A stretch of DNA of 64,000 nucleotides from Pseudomonas sp. CC120222-01a (lineage in GTDB: Bacteria > Pseudomonadota > Gammaproteobacteria > Pseudomonadales > Pseudomonadaceae), in contig NZ_QEQQ01000010.1 in assembly GCF_003097235.1 (NCBI RefSeq), positions 120,184 to 184,183 of the forward strand, read 5' to 3'. Positions 1 through 8,497 of this stretch are shown in pieces. The translations under genes were made by a program, and so were the position numbers. Within the stretch, counting starts at the first letter, position 1. Each line of letters opens with the position of its first letter. The notes under the pieces were generated by a model that had not been told where the DNA came from, made no database searches, and was given only the letters and a program-made list of their open reading frames with translations.

Positions 1-881
1 GGGTGGCCCAGCAGCAGTACCACGCCACTGCCCGCCTCGGCCACGGCGGCCATGGCCGCGCGCAGGCTCCAGCGGCCTGGCTGCTTGACCAGCAGCAGGT
101 CGCGCAGCGGGTCCATGTTGTGCACGCGCACCAGGGTTGGCTCTTCGGCGCAGATGTTGCCCAGGGTCAGGGCCATGTGCACGTCGCCTTCCACCGCATC
201 ACGGTAGGTAACCAGGTTGAACTCGCCCAGCTCGCTCTCGATCGGCTGTTCGGAGACGCGCTGCACGGTGCGCTCGTGGATCATGCGGTAGTGGATCAGG
301 TCGGCGATGGTGCCGATCTTCAGGCCGTGCTCGGCGGCGAACACTTCCAGCTCGGCGCGGCGCGACATGGTGCCGTCGTCGTTCATCACTTCGCAGATCA
401 CGCCGCTCGGCTCAAAGCCGGCCATGCGCGCCAGGTCGCAGGCCGCCTCGGTGTGGCCGGCGCGGGCCAGGGTGCCGCCCGGCTGGGCCATCAGCGGGAA
501 GATGTGGCCTGGGCTGACGATGTCTTCGGCCTTGGCGTCCTTGGCGGCGGCAGCCTGCACGGTGCGCGCACGGTCAGCAGCGGAAATGCCGGTGGTGACG
601 CCTTCGGCGGCTTCGATCGACACGGTGAACTTGGTGCCGAAGCCCGAACCGTTGCGCGGCGCCATCAGCGGCAGCTTCAGGGTTTCGCAGCGCTCGCGGG
701 TCATCGGCATGCAGATCAGGCCGCGGGCGTGCTTGGCCATGAAGTTGATGTGCTCAGGCAGGCAGCATTCGGCCGCCATGATGATGTCGCCTTCGTTCTC
801 GCGGTCTTCGTCATCCATGAGGATGACCATTTTGCCCTGGCGGATGTCTTCGACCAGTTCTTCGATGCTGTTGAGCGCCAC
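1..881 (-). CDS. ribBA: 3,4-dihydroxy-2-butanone 4-phosphate synthase with GTP cyclohydrolase II-like C-terminus (partial)
   Basis: Converts ribulose 5-phosphate to the four-carbon precursor of the riboflavin ring. The first 293 residues are visible; the 3' end lies outside the window. The RibB domain fills about residues 1-205, with the acidic loop DDEDRENEGD at 23-32 and HTEAACDLARMAG at 143-155. The following GTP cyclohydrolase II-like part lacks the family's zinc and catalytic CLTGD...RCDCG stretch (VHNMDPLRDLLL stands there), so it looks like the degenerate RibBX form rather than a true bifunctional enzyme. The GTG start is chosen because AGAAGGGGG lies just upstream. It follows the riboflavin synthase gene by 18 bases. 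Confidence 0.93.
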   Translation of the reverse strand, partial: MALNSIEELVEDIRQGKMVILMDDEDRENEGDIIMAAECCLPEHINFMAKHARGLICMPMTRERCETLKLPLMAPRNGSGFGTKFTVSIEAAEGVTTGISAADRARTVQAAAAKDAKAEDIVSPGHIFPLMAQPGGTLARAGHTEAACDLARMAGFEPSGVICEVMNDDGTMSRRAELEVFAAEHGLKIGTIADLIHYRMIHERTVQRVSEQPIESELGEFNLVTYRDAVEGDVHMALTLGNICAEEPTLVRVHNMDPLRDLLLVKQPGRWSLRAAMAAVAEAGSGVVLLLGH

Positions 882-899
882 TCGGCACCCCCTTCTCAA

Positions 900-1565
900 T
901 CAGGATTTCAAGAAGCCGTTGGCGGCCAGGAAGCTTTCGGTGATGCCACTGCCCTTGCTCGGTTCGGCAGCCTTGTCGCCCAGCAGCAGACGCTCCAGGT
1001 AACGGGCCAGCAAGTCGACCTCAAGGTTGACCCGACGCCCTGCGCGGTAGTCGGCCATGATGGTTTCGGACAGGGTGTGCGGGACAATGGTCAGCTCGAA
1101 TTCGGCGCCATTGACCTCGTTGACCGTCAGGCTGGTGCCGTCGACGGTGATCGAACCCTTGTGGGCGATGTACTTGGCCAGCTCCTTGGGTGCACGCACG
1201 CGGAACTGGATGGCGCGGGCGTTATCGCTGCGCGAGATGATTTCGCCGACGCCGTCGACGTGGCCGCTGACCAGGTGGCCGCCCAGGCGGGTGGTCGGGG
1301 TCAGGGCTTTTTCCAGGTTGACCTTGCTGCCGCTCTTGAGGTCGATAAACGCGGTACGCTTGAGGGTCTCGACGCTGACGTCGGCCCAGAACCCGTTGCC
1401 CGGCAGTTCGACGGCGGTCAGGCACACGCCGTTGACGGCGATGCTGTCGCCGAGCTTGACGTCACCCAGGTCGAGCTTGCCGGTTTCGACGTAGACGCGC
1501 ACGTCACCGCCCTTGGGGGTCAGGCTGCGGATGGTGCCGATGGATTCGATGATGCCGGTGAACAT
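900..1565 (-). CDS. ribE: Riboflavin synthase, alpha subunit
   Basis: Dismutates two molecules of 6,7-dimethyl-8-ribityllumazine into riboflavin and the pyrimidine precursor. The 221-residue protein has the family N-terminus MFTGIIESIGTI and two tandem lumazine-binding domains (about 1-97 and 98-200). The second has GSITVDGTSLTVNEV, mirroring GDSIAVNGVCLTAVEL in the first. Length is normal for the family. It lies between ribD and the ribBA-type gene on the same strand, so the three probably share a transcript. The symbol ribC is used in some organisms for the same enzyme. Confidence 0.97.
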   Translation of the reverse strand: MFTGIIESIGTIRSLTPKGGDVRVYVETGKLDLGDVKLGDSIAVNGVCLTAVELPGNGFWADVSVETLKRTAFIDLKSGSKVNLEKALTPTTRLGGHLVSGHVDGVGEIISRSDNARAIQFRVRAPKELAKYIAHKGSITVDGTSLTVNEVNGAEFELTIVPHTLSETIMADYRAGRRVNLEVDLLARYLERLLLGDKAAEPSKGSGITESFLAANGFLKS

Positions 1566-1607
1566 GGGGACTTCCTCAAAAACGGGTTGCGCGGGGCAAG
1601 CCCGGCA

Positions 1608-2738
1608 TTATACGCCGGGCGCCGGCAGAGGGATGGCCGTGACCCGCCAGTCATCGCCCACTGCGCGCATTTCGGTGATTTTCAGCCGCGGTGCCTGGCT
1701 CATCTTGTCCAGCGGCCAGTCCAGCAACGGCCGGGCCTGGGAGCCGAGGAAGGTGCCAGCGACGAACAGCTGGTATTCGTCGATCAGGCCCCGTTGGGCA
1801 AAGGCGCCGACCAGGCCGGCACCGGCCTCCAGCAGGATTTCGTTGACGCCGCGCGCAGCCAGTGCCTGCAGCAGTGCCGGCAGGTCCACCTGGCCATTGT
1901 CGCCCGGCAGGCTCAGCAGCTCATGGCCGGCAGCGGCATATTGCGGGTCATCTGCGACGGCGGTGACCACCAGTGCCGGGCCGGCCTGGAAGAACGGCGC
2001 ATCCAGCGGCAAACGCAGGCGGCCGTCGATCAGCACGCGCAACGGCGTGCGGCTCAGCGCCAGGGCGGTGGTCTCGGCATCCAGGCCCAGCTCGGCGCCA
2101 CGCACGGTCATCCGCGCGTTGTCGGCCAGCACGCTGGCCGCGCTGGTCAGCACCACGCTGGAGCGGGCGCGCAGACGCTGCACCGCCGAACGGGCAGCGG
2201 GCCCGGTGATCCACTGGCTTTCGCCGCTGGCCATGGCGGTGCGACCGTCCAGGCTCATCGCCAGCTTGGCGCGGACGAACGGCAGGCCGTGTTCCATGCG
2301 CTTGAGAAAGCCAGGGTTGAGGGCGCGGGCTTCAGCTTCGAGCACGCCGCTGGCCACCATGATGCCTGCATCGGACAGGCGCCGCAGGCCTTGACCTGCG
2401 ACTTGCGGATTGGGGTCCTGCATGGCGGCGACCACCCGGGCCACACCGGCCTTGACCAGCGCCTCGGCGCACGGCGGCGTGCGGCCATGGTGGCTGCACG
2501 GTTCCAGGGTCACGTAGGCACAGGCGCCGCGGGCCCGTTCGCCGGCCTGACGCAGGGCATGCACTTCGGCATGCGGTTCGCCAGCACGCACATGCCAGCC
2601 TTCACCGACCACCTCGCCATCGCGGACAATCACGCAACCCACACGCGGGTTGGGGTGGGTGGTGTACACACCCTGGCGCGCCAGCTCCAGCGCGCGGGCC
2701 ATGTAATGGGCGTCGAGGATCGCGGTCTGGCTGGGCAT
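1608..2738 (-). CDS. ribD: Bifunctional riboflavin biosynthesis deaminase/reductase RibD
   Basis: Carries out the deamination and then the NADPH-dependent side-chain reduction of the pyrimidine intermediate in riboflavin synthesis. The N-terminal CMP/dCMP-deaminase-like domain has the zinc motif HAEVHAL and, further on, PCSHHGRTPPC. The C-terminal RibD reductase domain spans about residues 150-370. A GTG two codons upstream (2744) would overlap the nrdR stop; the ATG at 2738 is preferred because AAAGAG lies at better spacing. nrdR ends 2 bases upstream, so the two are translationally linked. Confidence 0.95.
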   Translation of the reverse strand: MPSQTAILDAHYMARALELARQGVYTTHPNPRVGCVIVRDGEVVGEGWHVRAGEPHAEVHALRQAGERARGACAYVTLEPCSHHGRTPPCAEALVKAGVARVVAAMQDPNPQVAGQGLRRLSDAGIMVASGVLEAEARALNPGFLKRMEHGLPFVRAKLAMSLDGRTAMASGESQWITGPAARSAVQRLRARSSVVLTSAASVLADNARMTVRGAELGLDAETTALALSRTPLRVLIDGRLRLPLDAPFFQAGPALVVTAVADDPQYAAAGHELLSLPGDNGQVDLPALLQALAARGVNEILLEAGAGLVGAFAQRGLIDEYQLFVAGTFLGSQARPLLDWPLDKMSQAPRLKITEMRAVGDDWRVTAIPLPAPGV

Positions 2739-2740
2739 GC

Positions 2741-3205
2741 TCACTCTTTAGCCGGCTCGCGGGCCAGGCGGTCGATTTCTTCGCGGAATTCGTCAAGGTC
2801 CTGGAAGCGCCGGTACACCGAGGCGAAGCGGATATAGGCCACCTCGTCGAGCTTGCGCAGCTCGGCCATGACCATTTCACCTACCACCAGTGACTTGACC
2901 TCACGCTCGCCAGTGGCGCGCAGGCGGCTCTTGATATGCGCCAGCGCCGCTTCCAGGCGTTCGACGCTGACCGGGCGCTTCTCCAGCGCACGCTGCATGC
3001 CGGCGCGCAGCTTCTCTTCATCGAAGGGCTGGCGCGTGCCGTCCTGCTTGATCAGCCGGGGCAGCACCAGCTCGGCGGTTTCGAAGGTGGTGAAGCGCTC
3101 GCCACAGGCGACGCATTCACGGCGGCGGCGCACCTGTTCGCCCTCGGCGACCAGACGCGAGTCGATGACCTTGGTGTCGTTGGCACCGCAAAAGGGACAG
3201 TGCAT
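2741..3205 (-). CDS. nrdR: Transcriptional repressor NrdR
   Basis: ATP/dATP-sensing repressor of ribonucleotide reductase genes. The 154-residue protein begins [17 protein letters not shown] and has a zinc ribbon (C3, C6 and CVACGERF), followed by an ATP-cone domain from about residue 49. The start at 3205 gives the standard family length; an open frame extends far upstream but only antisense to the neighbouring methyltransferase and lipoprotein genes. It leads the nrdR-ribD-ribE-ribBA run on the minus strand and diverges from the lipoprotein gene at 3311. Confidence 0.97.
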   Translation of the reverse strand: MHCPFCGANDTKVIDSRLVAEGEQVRRRRECVACGERFTTFETAELVLPRLIKQDGTRQPFDEEKLRAGMQRALEKRPVSVERLEAALAHIKSRLRATGEREVKSLVVGEMVMAELRKLDEVAYIRFASVYRRFQDLDEFREEIDRLAREPAKE

Positions 3206-3310
3206 GGTGGCAGGCAACAAAAAAAGGGAGGGCCATGGTAGCGCATTGCACTGGCAAGACAAGCCAAAGGGGTTAACATCCATACAATTCTGCCCGTGAA
3301 GGACCCACCC

Positions 3311-3763
3311 ATGCATCTTCGTGCGCTCGTCGTGCTGTGCTGCGCTTCCCTGCTCGCCGCCTGCGGCAGTGACCGCCCCAAGACCGAAGCAGCCCCCGCG
3401 CCAACAGCGGCCAAGGTGGCGAAAAACGCCGAGCCGCTTGGCCCGCTGCCGGCCTATCAGCGTGAATTGAGCGGCACCTTGCTGGAGATCCCCGCCGGCG
3501 CCGACGTGGAGCTGGCACTGCTGGTCATCGACGACCGCGACCGCCCGCAACAACTGCTGGCCAGCAGCAACCTGACCGGTACCGGCCAGGCCCTGCCCTA
3601 TCACCTGCGTTTCAACCCCGAAGCCTTCCCTGCCGGGGCCCGCGTCGAGCTGCGCGGGCGTGCCAGCAGTTCCGGCCAGCTGATCATGCACCTGCCCCCC
3701 GTGCGCATCATCCAGGCCCAGACTCAGGCCACCGGCCCGCTGCGCTTCGAGAAGGCGCCGTAA
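3311..3763 (+). CDS. YbaY-family lipoprotein
   Basis: Probable outer-membrane or periplasmic lipoprotein of unknown role. The signal peptide [18 protein letters not shown] ends in a lipobox LLAAC, followed by an Ala/Pro-rich linker and a beta-rich YbaY/YscW-type domain from about residue 45 ([20 protein letters not shown]). The ATG at 3311 is chosen because AAGGA lies 7 bases upstream and the signal peptide starts there. The methyltransferase gene starts directly at the stop codon, so the two are co-transcribed. Confidence 0.85.
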   Translation: MHLRALVVLCCASLLAACGSDRPKTEAAPAPTAAKVAKNAEPLGPLPAYQRELSGTLLEIPAGADVELALLVIDDRDRPQQLLASSNLTGTGQALPYHLRFNPEAFPAGARVELRGRASSSGQLIMHLPPVRIIQAQTQATGPLRFEKAP

Positions 3764-4423
3764 GTGGCGCCGCTTGCCCTGCAACAGGCCCTCAGCGGCC
3801 TGATCGGCGAAGCGCGCCTGGTGGTCAGCGATTTGCCCGAGTGCGAGCTGAAGCTGTGGCTGATCGATGATCAGAACATGGACCGCGCCTTCAGCAGTGA
3901 GGAAACCCGGCGCATCCTCGAAGAACCGCCGTATTGGAGCTTCTGCTGGGCCAGCGGCCTGGCCATGGCCCGCTACCTGGCGGCGCACCCCGAGTGGGTC
4001 GCCGGCAAGCGCGTGCTGGACTTTGGCGCTGGCTCCGGTATCGCCGGGATCGCGGCGGCCCGTGCCGGGGCGCTGGAAGTGGTCGCCTGTGACCTTGACC
4101 CGCTGGCCCTGGACGCCTGCCGTGCCAACGCCCAGCTCAACGATGTCGAGCTGGGCTACAGCAGCGATTTCTTCGCCGAAGCCGACCGCTTCGACCTGAT
4201 CCTGGTCGCCGACGTGCTCTATGACCGCGCCAACCTGCCGCTGCTCGATGCCTTCCTGGGCCGTGGCCGCCAGGCACTGGTAGCCGACTCGCGTGTCCGT
4301 GATTTCAGCCACCCGCTGTACCGCCAGCTAGGCGTGCTCGAAGCCCTGACCCTGCCGGACCTGGCCGAGCCGCACGAATTCCGCCGGGTCAGCCTGTACC
4401 ACGCCAGCCGCGAGCCTTTATAG
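3764..4423 (+). CDS. Class I SAM-dependent methyltransferase (ETF-beta lysine methyltransferase / COG3897-like)
   Basis: A 219-residue Rossmann methyltransferase. Motif I is [16 protein letters not shown] (about residues 85-100), motif II acidic residue in [18 protein letters not shown], and post-motif [11 protein letters not shown]. The conserved [13 protein letters not shown] upstream of motif I is typical of the group that includes ETF-beta lysine and nicotinamide N-methylase-like proteins; the substrate here is not shown by the sequence. It starts with GTG immediately after the lipoprotein stop codon, with GAAGG about 10 bases before it. Confidence 0.88.
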   Translation: MAPLALQQALSGLIGEARLVVSDLPECELKLWLIDDQNMDRAFSSEETRRILEEPPYWSFCWASGLAMARYLAAHPEWVAGKRVLDFGAGSGIAGIAAARAGALEVVACDLDPLALDACRANAQLNDVELGYSSDFFAEADRFDLILVADVLYDRANLPLLDAFLGRGRQALVADSRVRDFSHPLYRQLGVLEALTLPDLAEPHEFRRVSLYHASREPL

Positions 4424-4454
4424 TGGTGCGAATCACAGATTTGCGAGAGTCGCG

Positions 4455-5339
4455 ATGAGCCTTGCTCCTAGTAAAGATCTGCCCTACATCTTCGATGCCA
4501 CCGATGCCACCTTCCAGCAACTGGTGATCGAGAATTCCTTCCACAAACCAGTACTGGTGGATTTCTGGGCCGAGTGGTGCGCGCCGTGCAAGGCGCTGAT
4601 GCCGCTGCTGGCGAAGATCGCCGAGGGCTATCAGGGCGAGCTGCTGCTGGCCAAGATCAACTGCGACGTCGAGCAGCAGGTGGTGGCCCAGTTCGGCATC
4701 CGCAGCCTGCCGACCGTGGTGCTGTTCAAGGATGGCCAGCCGGTTGACGGCTTTGCCGGTGCTCAGCCGGAATCGGCGATCCGCGCCATGCTCGAGCCGC
4801 ATGTGCAGATGCCGGCCGCGCCAGCCGCTTCGCCGCTGGAGCAGGCCAAGGCGCTGTTCGCCGAAAGCCGGTTCGCCGAGGCCGAAGCCCTGCTGCAGGC
4901 GCTGCTGGGTGAAGACAATAGCAATGCTGAAGCGCTGATCTACTATGCCCGTTGCCTGGCCGAGCGTGGCGAGCTGGGTGAAGCCCAGGTGGTGCTGGAC
5001 GCGGTCAAGACCGACGAGCACAAGGCTGCACTGGCCGGTGCCAAGGCGCAGCTGACCTTCCTGCGCCAGGCCGCCAGCCTGCCGGAAGTGGCCGACTTGA
5101 AGAGCCGCCTGGCGCAGAACCCGCAGGATGATGAGGCTACCTACCAGCTGAGCATTCAGCAGTTGGCGCGTCAGCAGTATGAAGCGGCGCTGGATGGGTT
5201 GCTGAAGCTGTTCCAGCGTAATCGTGGGTATGAGAACGGCTTGCCGCAGAAGGCGATGCTGCAGGTGTTCGAGCTGCTGGGCAGTGATCACCCGCTGGTA
5301 GGTGTTTACCGCCGTCGCTTGTCTTCAGCCATGTTTTGA
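4455..5339 (+). CDS. Thioredoxin-domain co-chaperone, YbbN/CnoX family
   Basis: A 294-residue protein with an N-terminal thioredoxin fold (residues about 20-115, redox motif WAEWCAPCKAL) and a C-terminal TPR-like helical region (about 125-290, with LFAESRFAEAEALLQALL and LAQNPQDDEATYQLS). This is the YbbN/CnoX layout, a chaperone-linked redox protein that protects substrates from over-oxidation. Unlike the E. coli protein, which has SxxC, this one keeps both cysteines (CAPC) and may be an active oxidoreductase. It is the last gene before an inverted repeat pair. Confidence 0.92.
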   Translation: MSLAPSKDLPYIFDATDATFQQLVIENSFHKPVLVDFWAEWCAPCKALMPLLAKIAEGYQGELLLAKINCDVEQQVVAQFGIRSLPTVVLFKDGQPVDGFAGAQPESAIRAMLEPHVQMPAAPAASPLEQAKALFAESRFAEAEALLQALLGEDNSNAEALIYYARCLAERGELGEAQVVLDAVKTDEHKAALAGAKAQLTFLRQAASLPEVADLKSRLAQNPQDDEATYQLSIQQLARQQYEAALDGLLKLFQRNRGYENGLPQKAMLQVFELLGSDHPLVGVYRRRLSSAMF

Positions 5340-5352
5340 GTTTGTGATTGCC

Positions 5353-5456
5353 GGGGCCGCTTTGCGGCCCTTTCGCGACACAAGGCCGCTCCTACAAGGG
5401 AACGCGGTCTCCTGTAGGAGCGGCCTTGTGTCGCGAAAGGGCTGCAGAGCAGCCCC
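5353..5456. repeat. Inverted REP-like pair A
   Basis: Two arms of about 46 bases face each other. Each carries a GC-rich GGCCGC...GCGGCCC-type mini-hairpin, CTTTCGCGACACAAGGCCGC and a TCCTACA tail, separated by about 11 bases. The arms are almost exact reverse complements, so the RNA would form a long hairpin. It lies between the convergent genes at 4455-5339 and 5470-5805. The same layout recurs at 11539-11661 and, in a variant, at 21547-21640. Confidence 0.85.
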
Positions 5457-5469
5457 AGAATCCAGAGCC

Positions 5470-5805
5470 TCAACCCACCCAGTGGTACACCGGCGCATCC
5501 ACGCCACTTTCCACCTTCACCTCACTGCTGTGCCGCAAGCGCACCAGCAGCCGCTTGCCCGCCGCCGTACTGCCTGCCAGCCCTTCCAGCCGGTCGAGCA
5601 ACTCCGGCCCGCTCATCTGCCCTGCCAGGCGCAACACCTCACGCGCCGCATTCCACTGCCCATCATCCTGGCGCGGTGCCGCTGCCGTGGCTACCGGCTG
5701 AACCACCGGCACCTCGACATTCCGCCCCAACTGCGCCCACTCCTGCGGCTCCAGCTCGATGGTCAGGTCCACCGGCCAGTCACCAATCTGTCCACGAATT
5801 CTCAC
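5470..5805 (-). CDS. Conserved hypothetical protein (111 aa)
   Basis: A small soluble protein I cannot assign. The N-terminal half is predicted beta-rich (RIRGQIGDWPVDLTIELEPQEWAQLG), with an Ala/Pro linker around residues 37-47 and a helical segment NAAREVLRLAGQMSGPELLDRLEGL. The C-terminus ends in basic and beta residues (RLLVRLRHSSEVKVE). There is no signal peptide or membrane segment. GTG is taken as start because AAGGA lies 7 bases upstream. Base composition matches the core genome. Confidence 0.75.
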   Translation of the reverse strand: MRIRGQIGDWPVDLTIELEPQEWAQLGRNVEVPVVQPVATAAAPRQDDGQWNAAREVLRLAGQMSGPELLDRLEGLAGSTAAGKRLLVRLRHSSEVKVESGVDAPVYHWVG

Positions 5806-5892
5806 GATGCGTTCCTTGAGCTCAGGTCAATGCAACCATGCTACCGCAACATGAAACCTGCGCCACACAGGCTGGCGGCGCGAAGAAAAATT

Positions 5893-5905
5893 GTTATAAC
5901 ATAAC
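5893..5905. promoter_or_regulatory. Candidate Zur box
   Basis: GTTATAACATAAC, an imperfect palindrome with one difference from the gammaproteobacterial Zur core GTTATAnTATAAC. It lies 32 bases before the start of the His-rich DUF2796 gene, over the expected promoter. The downstream genes are a known Zur-regulated set in P. aeruginosa (PA4063-PA4066 region), which supports the reading. Confidence 0.7.
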
Positions 5906-5936
5906 CGAATCTTACAGCCCGCTCCCGGAGTCGTCC

Positions 5937-6512
5937 ATGCGTCGTCTGCTGCTCGCCCTGCCCTTCGCCCTGCTGCCCCTGGCCGTGGCCCATGCCCACA
6001 ACGAACATGACCATGATCACGCCCACGGCACTCTCGGCGCCCACGAGCATGGCGTGGCCAAGCTCAATGCCGTGCTCGATGGCAACACCCTGGAGCTGGA
6101 GCTGGACAGCCCGGCGATGAACCTGGTCGGCTTCGAGCACATGGCCAGCAGCGATGCCGACAAGGCCAAGGTCGCCGCCGTACGCCAGCAGCTCGAACAG
6201 CCGCTCAAGCTGTTCGCCCTGGCCTCGGCCGCCGGCTGCAAGGAAGACCAGCAAGAGCTGGAAAGCCCGCTGTTCGGCGATGCAGCCAAGGCTGACGACG
6301 ACGGTGACGAGCACGAGAAAGGCCACGTGCACAGCGACATCAATGCCCACTACCAGCTGACCTGCGCCACCCCGGAAAAACTCGCCCAGATCGACCTTTC
6401 CCCGCTGTACAAGGCCTTCCCGGCCACCCAGAAGATCAACGTGCAACTGATCGGCCCGAACGGCCAGAAAGGCGTCGAGAGCTCGCCTGCCAAGGCCGTG
6501 GTCGCGTTCTGA
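5937..6512 (+). CDS. DUF2796 / ZrgA-family His-rich periplasmic zinc protein
   Basis: A 191-residue exported protein. The signal peptide MRRLLLALPFALLPLAVAHA is followed at once by a His cluster (HNEHDHDHAHGTLGAHEHG), and a second acidic/His patch (DDDGDEHEKGHVHSD) lies near residue 122. Such proteins bind zinc in the periplasm and are induced by zinc starvation. The ATG at 5937 begins the signal peptide; upstream in-frame starts would pass through the Zur box. It is the first gene of a four-gene operon with an ABC ATPase 1 base downstream. Confidence 0.88.
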   Translation: MRRLLLALPFALLPLAVAHAHNEHDHDHAHGTLGAHEHGVAKLNAVLDGNTLELELDSPAMNLVGFEHMASSDADKAKVAAVRQQLEQPLKLFALASAAGCKEDQQELESPLFGDAAKADDDGDEHEKGHVHSDINAHYQLTCATPEKLAQIDLSPLYKAFPATQKINVQLIGPNGQKGVESSPAKAVVAF

Positions 6513-6513
6513 A

Positions 6514-7224
6514 ATGAGCCAGGCGTTGATTGAACTGCAGGACCTGGTGTTCGCCTGGCCCGGCCAGGCGCCGCTGCTGGATATCCCGGCGTTCTGCCTG
6601 GAAGCCGGCGAAGCACTGTTCCTCAAGGGCCCCAGCGGCAGTGGCAAGACCACCCTGCTGGGCCTGCTCGGCGGGGTCAACCGGCCGGGCCAGGGGCGTA
6701 TCCAGTTGCTCGGGCAGGACCTCGCCCTGCTCGGCCAGGGTGCGCGTGACCGCTTCCGGGTCGACCATACCGGCTACATCTTCCAGCAGTTCAACCTGCT
6801 GCCGTTTCTCTCGATGCGCGAGAACGTCGAGCTGCCCTGCCGCTTCTCGCGCAGCCGCGCCGAACGGGCCATACAGCGCCACGGCAGCGTCGACCAGGCC
6901 GCCAGCGAACTGCTGGCGCACCTGGGTCTGGGCGATCCGGCGCTGCTTGCGCGGCGCGCCGACAGCCTGTCGATCGGTCAGCAGCAACGCGTCGCCGCTG
7001 CACGTGCACTGATCGGCCAGCCCGAACTGGTGATTGCCGACGAGCCAACCTCGGCGCTGGATGCCGACACCCGCGAAGCGTTCATCCGCTTGCTGTTCGA
7101 CGAGTGCCGCGCGGCAGGCTCCAGCCTGTTGTTCGTCAGCCATGACCAGAGCCTGGCACCGCTGTTCGACCGTCACCTGTCCCTGGCCGAACTCAACCGC
7201 GCCGCCAAGCCCCGGGAGGCCTGA
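6514..7224 (+). CDS. ABC transporter ATP-binding protein (MacB/LolD-type)
   Basis: A 236-residue ATPase that would power the permease encoded next. Walker A is GPSGSGKTT (about residues 39-47), Walker B LVIADEPTSALD, and the H-loop His lies in LLFVSHDQSL. The signature motif reads LSIGQQQR where the family has LSGGQQQR. Start is 1 base after the upstream stop, and the TGATG junction with the permease implies translational coupling. In P. aeruginosa the orthologous operon is Zur-controlled. Confidence 0.93.
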   Translation: MSQALIELQDLVFAWPGQAPLLDIPAFCLEAGEALFLKGPSGSGKTTLLGLLGGVNRPGQGRIQLLGQDLALLGQGARDRFRVDHTGYIFQQFNLLPFLSMRENVELPCRFSRSRAERAIQRHGSVDQAASELLAHLGLGDPALLARRADSLSIGQQQRVAAARALIGQPELVIADEPTSALDADTREAFIRLLFDECRAAGSSLLFVSHDQSLAPLFDRHLSLAELNRAAKPREA

Positions 7225-8489
7225 TGTACCTGCTCCGCCTTGCCTTGGCCAGCCTGGCCAACCGCCGTTTCACCGCATTCCTCACCGCCTTCGCCATCGC
7301 CCTGTCGGTGTGCCTGCTGCTGGCCGTAGAACGCGTGCGCACCGAAGCGCGCGCCAGCTTCGCCAGCACCATCAGCGGCACCGACCTGATCGTCGGCGCC
7401 CGTTCGGGCTCGGTGAACCTGCTGCTGTACTCGGTGTTCCGCATCGGCAACGCCACCAACAACATCCGCTGGGACAGCTTCCAGCACTATGCCCAGGACC
7501 CGCGGGTGAAGTGGGCGATCCCGATCTCGCTGGGTGACTCGCACCGTGGCTACCGGGTGATGGGGACCACCACCGATTACTTCAGCCATTACCAGTACGG
7601 CCGCAAGCAGCATCTGGAGCTGAGCCAGGGCCGTGAATTCGCCAGCGACCCGTTCGAAGTGGTGCTCGGCGCCGAAGTGGCCGACGCGCTGCACTACAAG
7701 CTGGGCGACAAGCTGGTACTGGCGCACGGTGTCGCCGCGATCAGCCTCGTCAAGCACGACGACAAGCCGTTCACCGTGGTCGGCGTGCTCAAGCGCACCG
7801 GCACGCCGGTCGACCGCACCCTGCACATCAGCCTCGGCGGCATGGAGGCGATTCACATCGACTGGCACAACGGCGTGCCGGCCCGTGGTGCCGGGCGCAT
7901 CAGCGCCGAACAGGCGCGGACCATGGACCTGCAGCCAGCCGCCATCACCGCGTTCATGCTCGGCCTGAACAACAAGCTTGCCACCTTCAGCCTGCAGCGC
8001 GAGATCAACGAGTACCGCAACGAACCGTTGCTGGCGATCCTGCCTGGGGTTGCCTTGCAGGAACTGTGGAGCCTGATGGGCACTGCCGAACAGGCGTTGT
8101 TCGTAGTGTCGCTGTTCGTAGTACTGACCGGCTTGATCGGCATGCTCACGGCAATCCTCACCAGCCTCAACGAACGCCGCCGGGAAATGGCGATCCTGCG
8201 CTCGGTGGGCGCACGGCCGTGGCATATCGCCGGGCTGCTGGTGCTCGAAGCGCTGGCGCTGGCGGTGACGGGCATCGTGGCGGGGCTTGGCTTGCTGTAT
8301 GCGGGCATTGCCGTGGCCCAGGGCTACGTTCAGGCCAATTACGGTCTGTACCTACCCGTGGCCCTGCCCAGCGCACATGAATGGACGCTGCTGGCTATCA
8401 TCCTGGGCGCAGCGCTGCTGATGGGCAGCGTGCCGGCCTGGCGTGCCTATCGGCAGTCGCTGGCCGATGGCCTGTCCATTCACCTCTGA
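7224..8489 (+). CDS. ABC transporter permease (MacB/FtsX-like)
   Basis: A 421-residue inner-membrane permease. One membrane helix near residues 15-35 (FTAFLTAFAIALSVCLLLAV), then a large periplasmic MacB-like domain to about 290, then three helices (FVVSLFVVLTGLIGMLTAIL; ALALAVTGIVAGLGLLYAGI; LLAIILGAALLMGSVPAW) with the FtsX signature NERRREMAILRSVGARPW between the first two. Such mechanotransmission-type transporters act on periplasmic substrates or lipoproteins rather than importing solutes. Its start overlaps the ATPase stop by one base. Confidence 0.92.
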   Translation: MYLLRLALASLANRRFTAFLTAFAIALSVCLLLAVERVRTEARASFASTISGTDLIVGARSGSVNLLLYSVFRIGNATNNIRWDSFQHYAQDPRVKWAIPISLGDSHRGYRVMGTTTDYFSHYQYGRKQHLELSQGREFASDPFEVVLGAEVADALHYKLGDKLVLAHGVAAISLVKHDDKPFTVVGVLKRTGTPVDRTLHISLGGMEAIHIDWHNGVPARGAGRISAEQARTMDLQPAAITAFMLGLNNKLATFSLQREINEYRNEPLLAILPGVALQELWSLMGTAEQALFVVSLFVVLTGLIGMLTAILTSLNERRREMAILRSVGARPWHIAGLLVLEALALAVTGIVAGLGLLYAGIAVAQGYVQANYGLYLPVALPSAHEWTLLAIILGAALLMGSVPAWRAYRQSLADGLSIHL

Positions 8490-8497
8490 GAGGCACC

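Noticed and set aside
882..899. FMN riboswitch upstream of the ribBA-type gene
   Set aside because: Only 18 bases separate it from ribE, too short for an FMN riboswitch, and no such conserved core is seen before nrdR or ribD either.
3..2837. A 944-codon open frame on the plus strand
   Set aside because: It lies antisense to ribBA, ribE and ribD, which have clear family motifs. Long antisense frames are expected in high-GC DNA.
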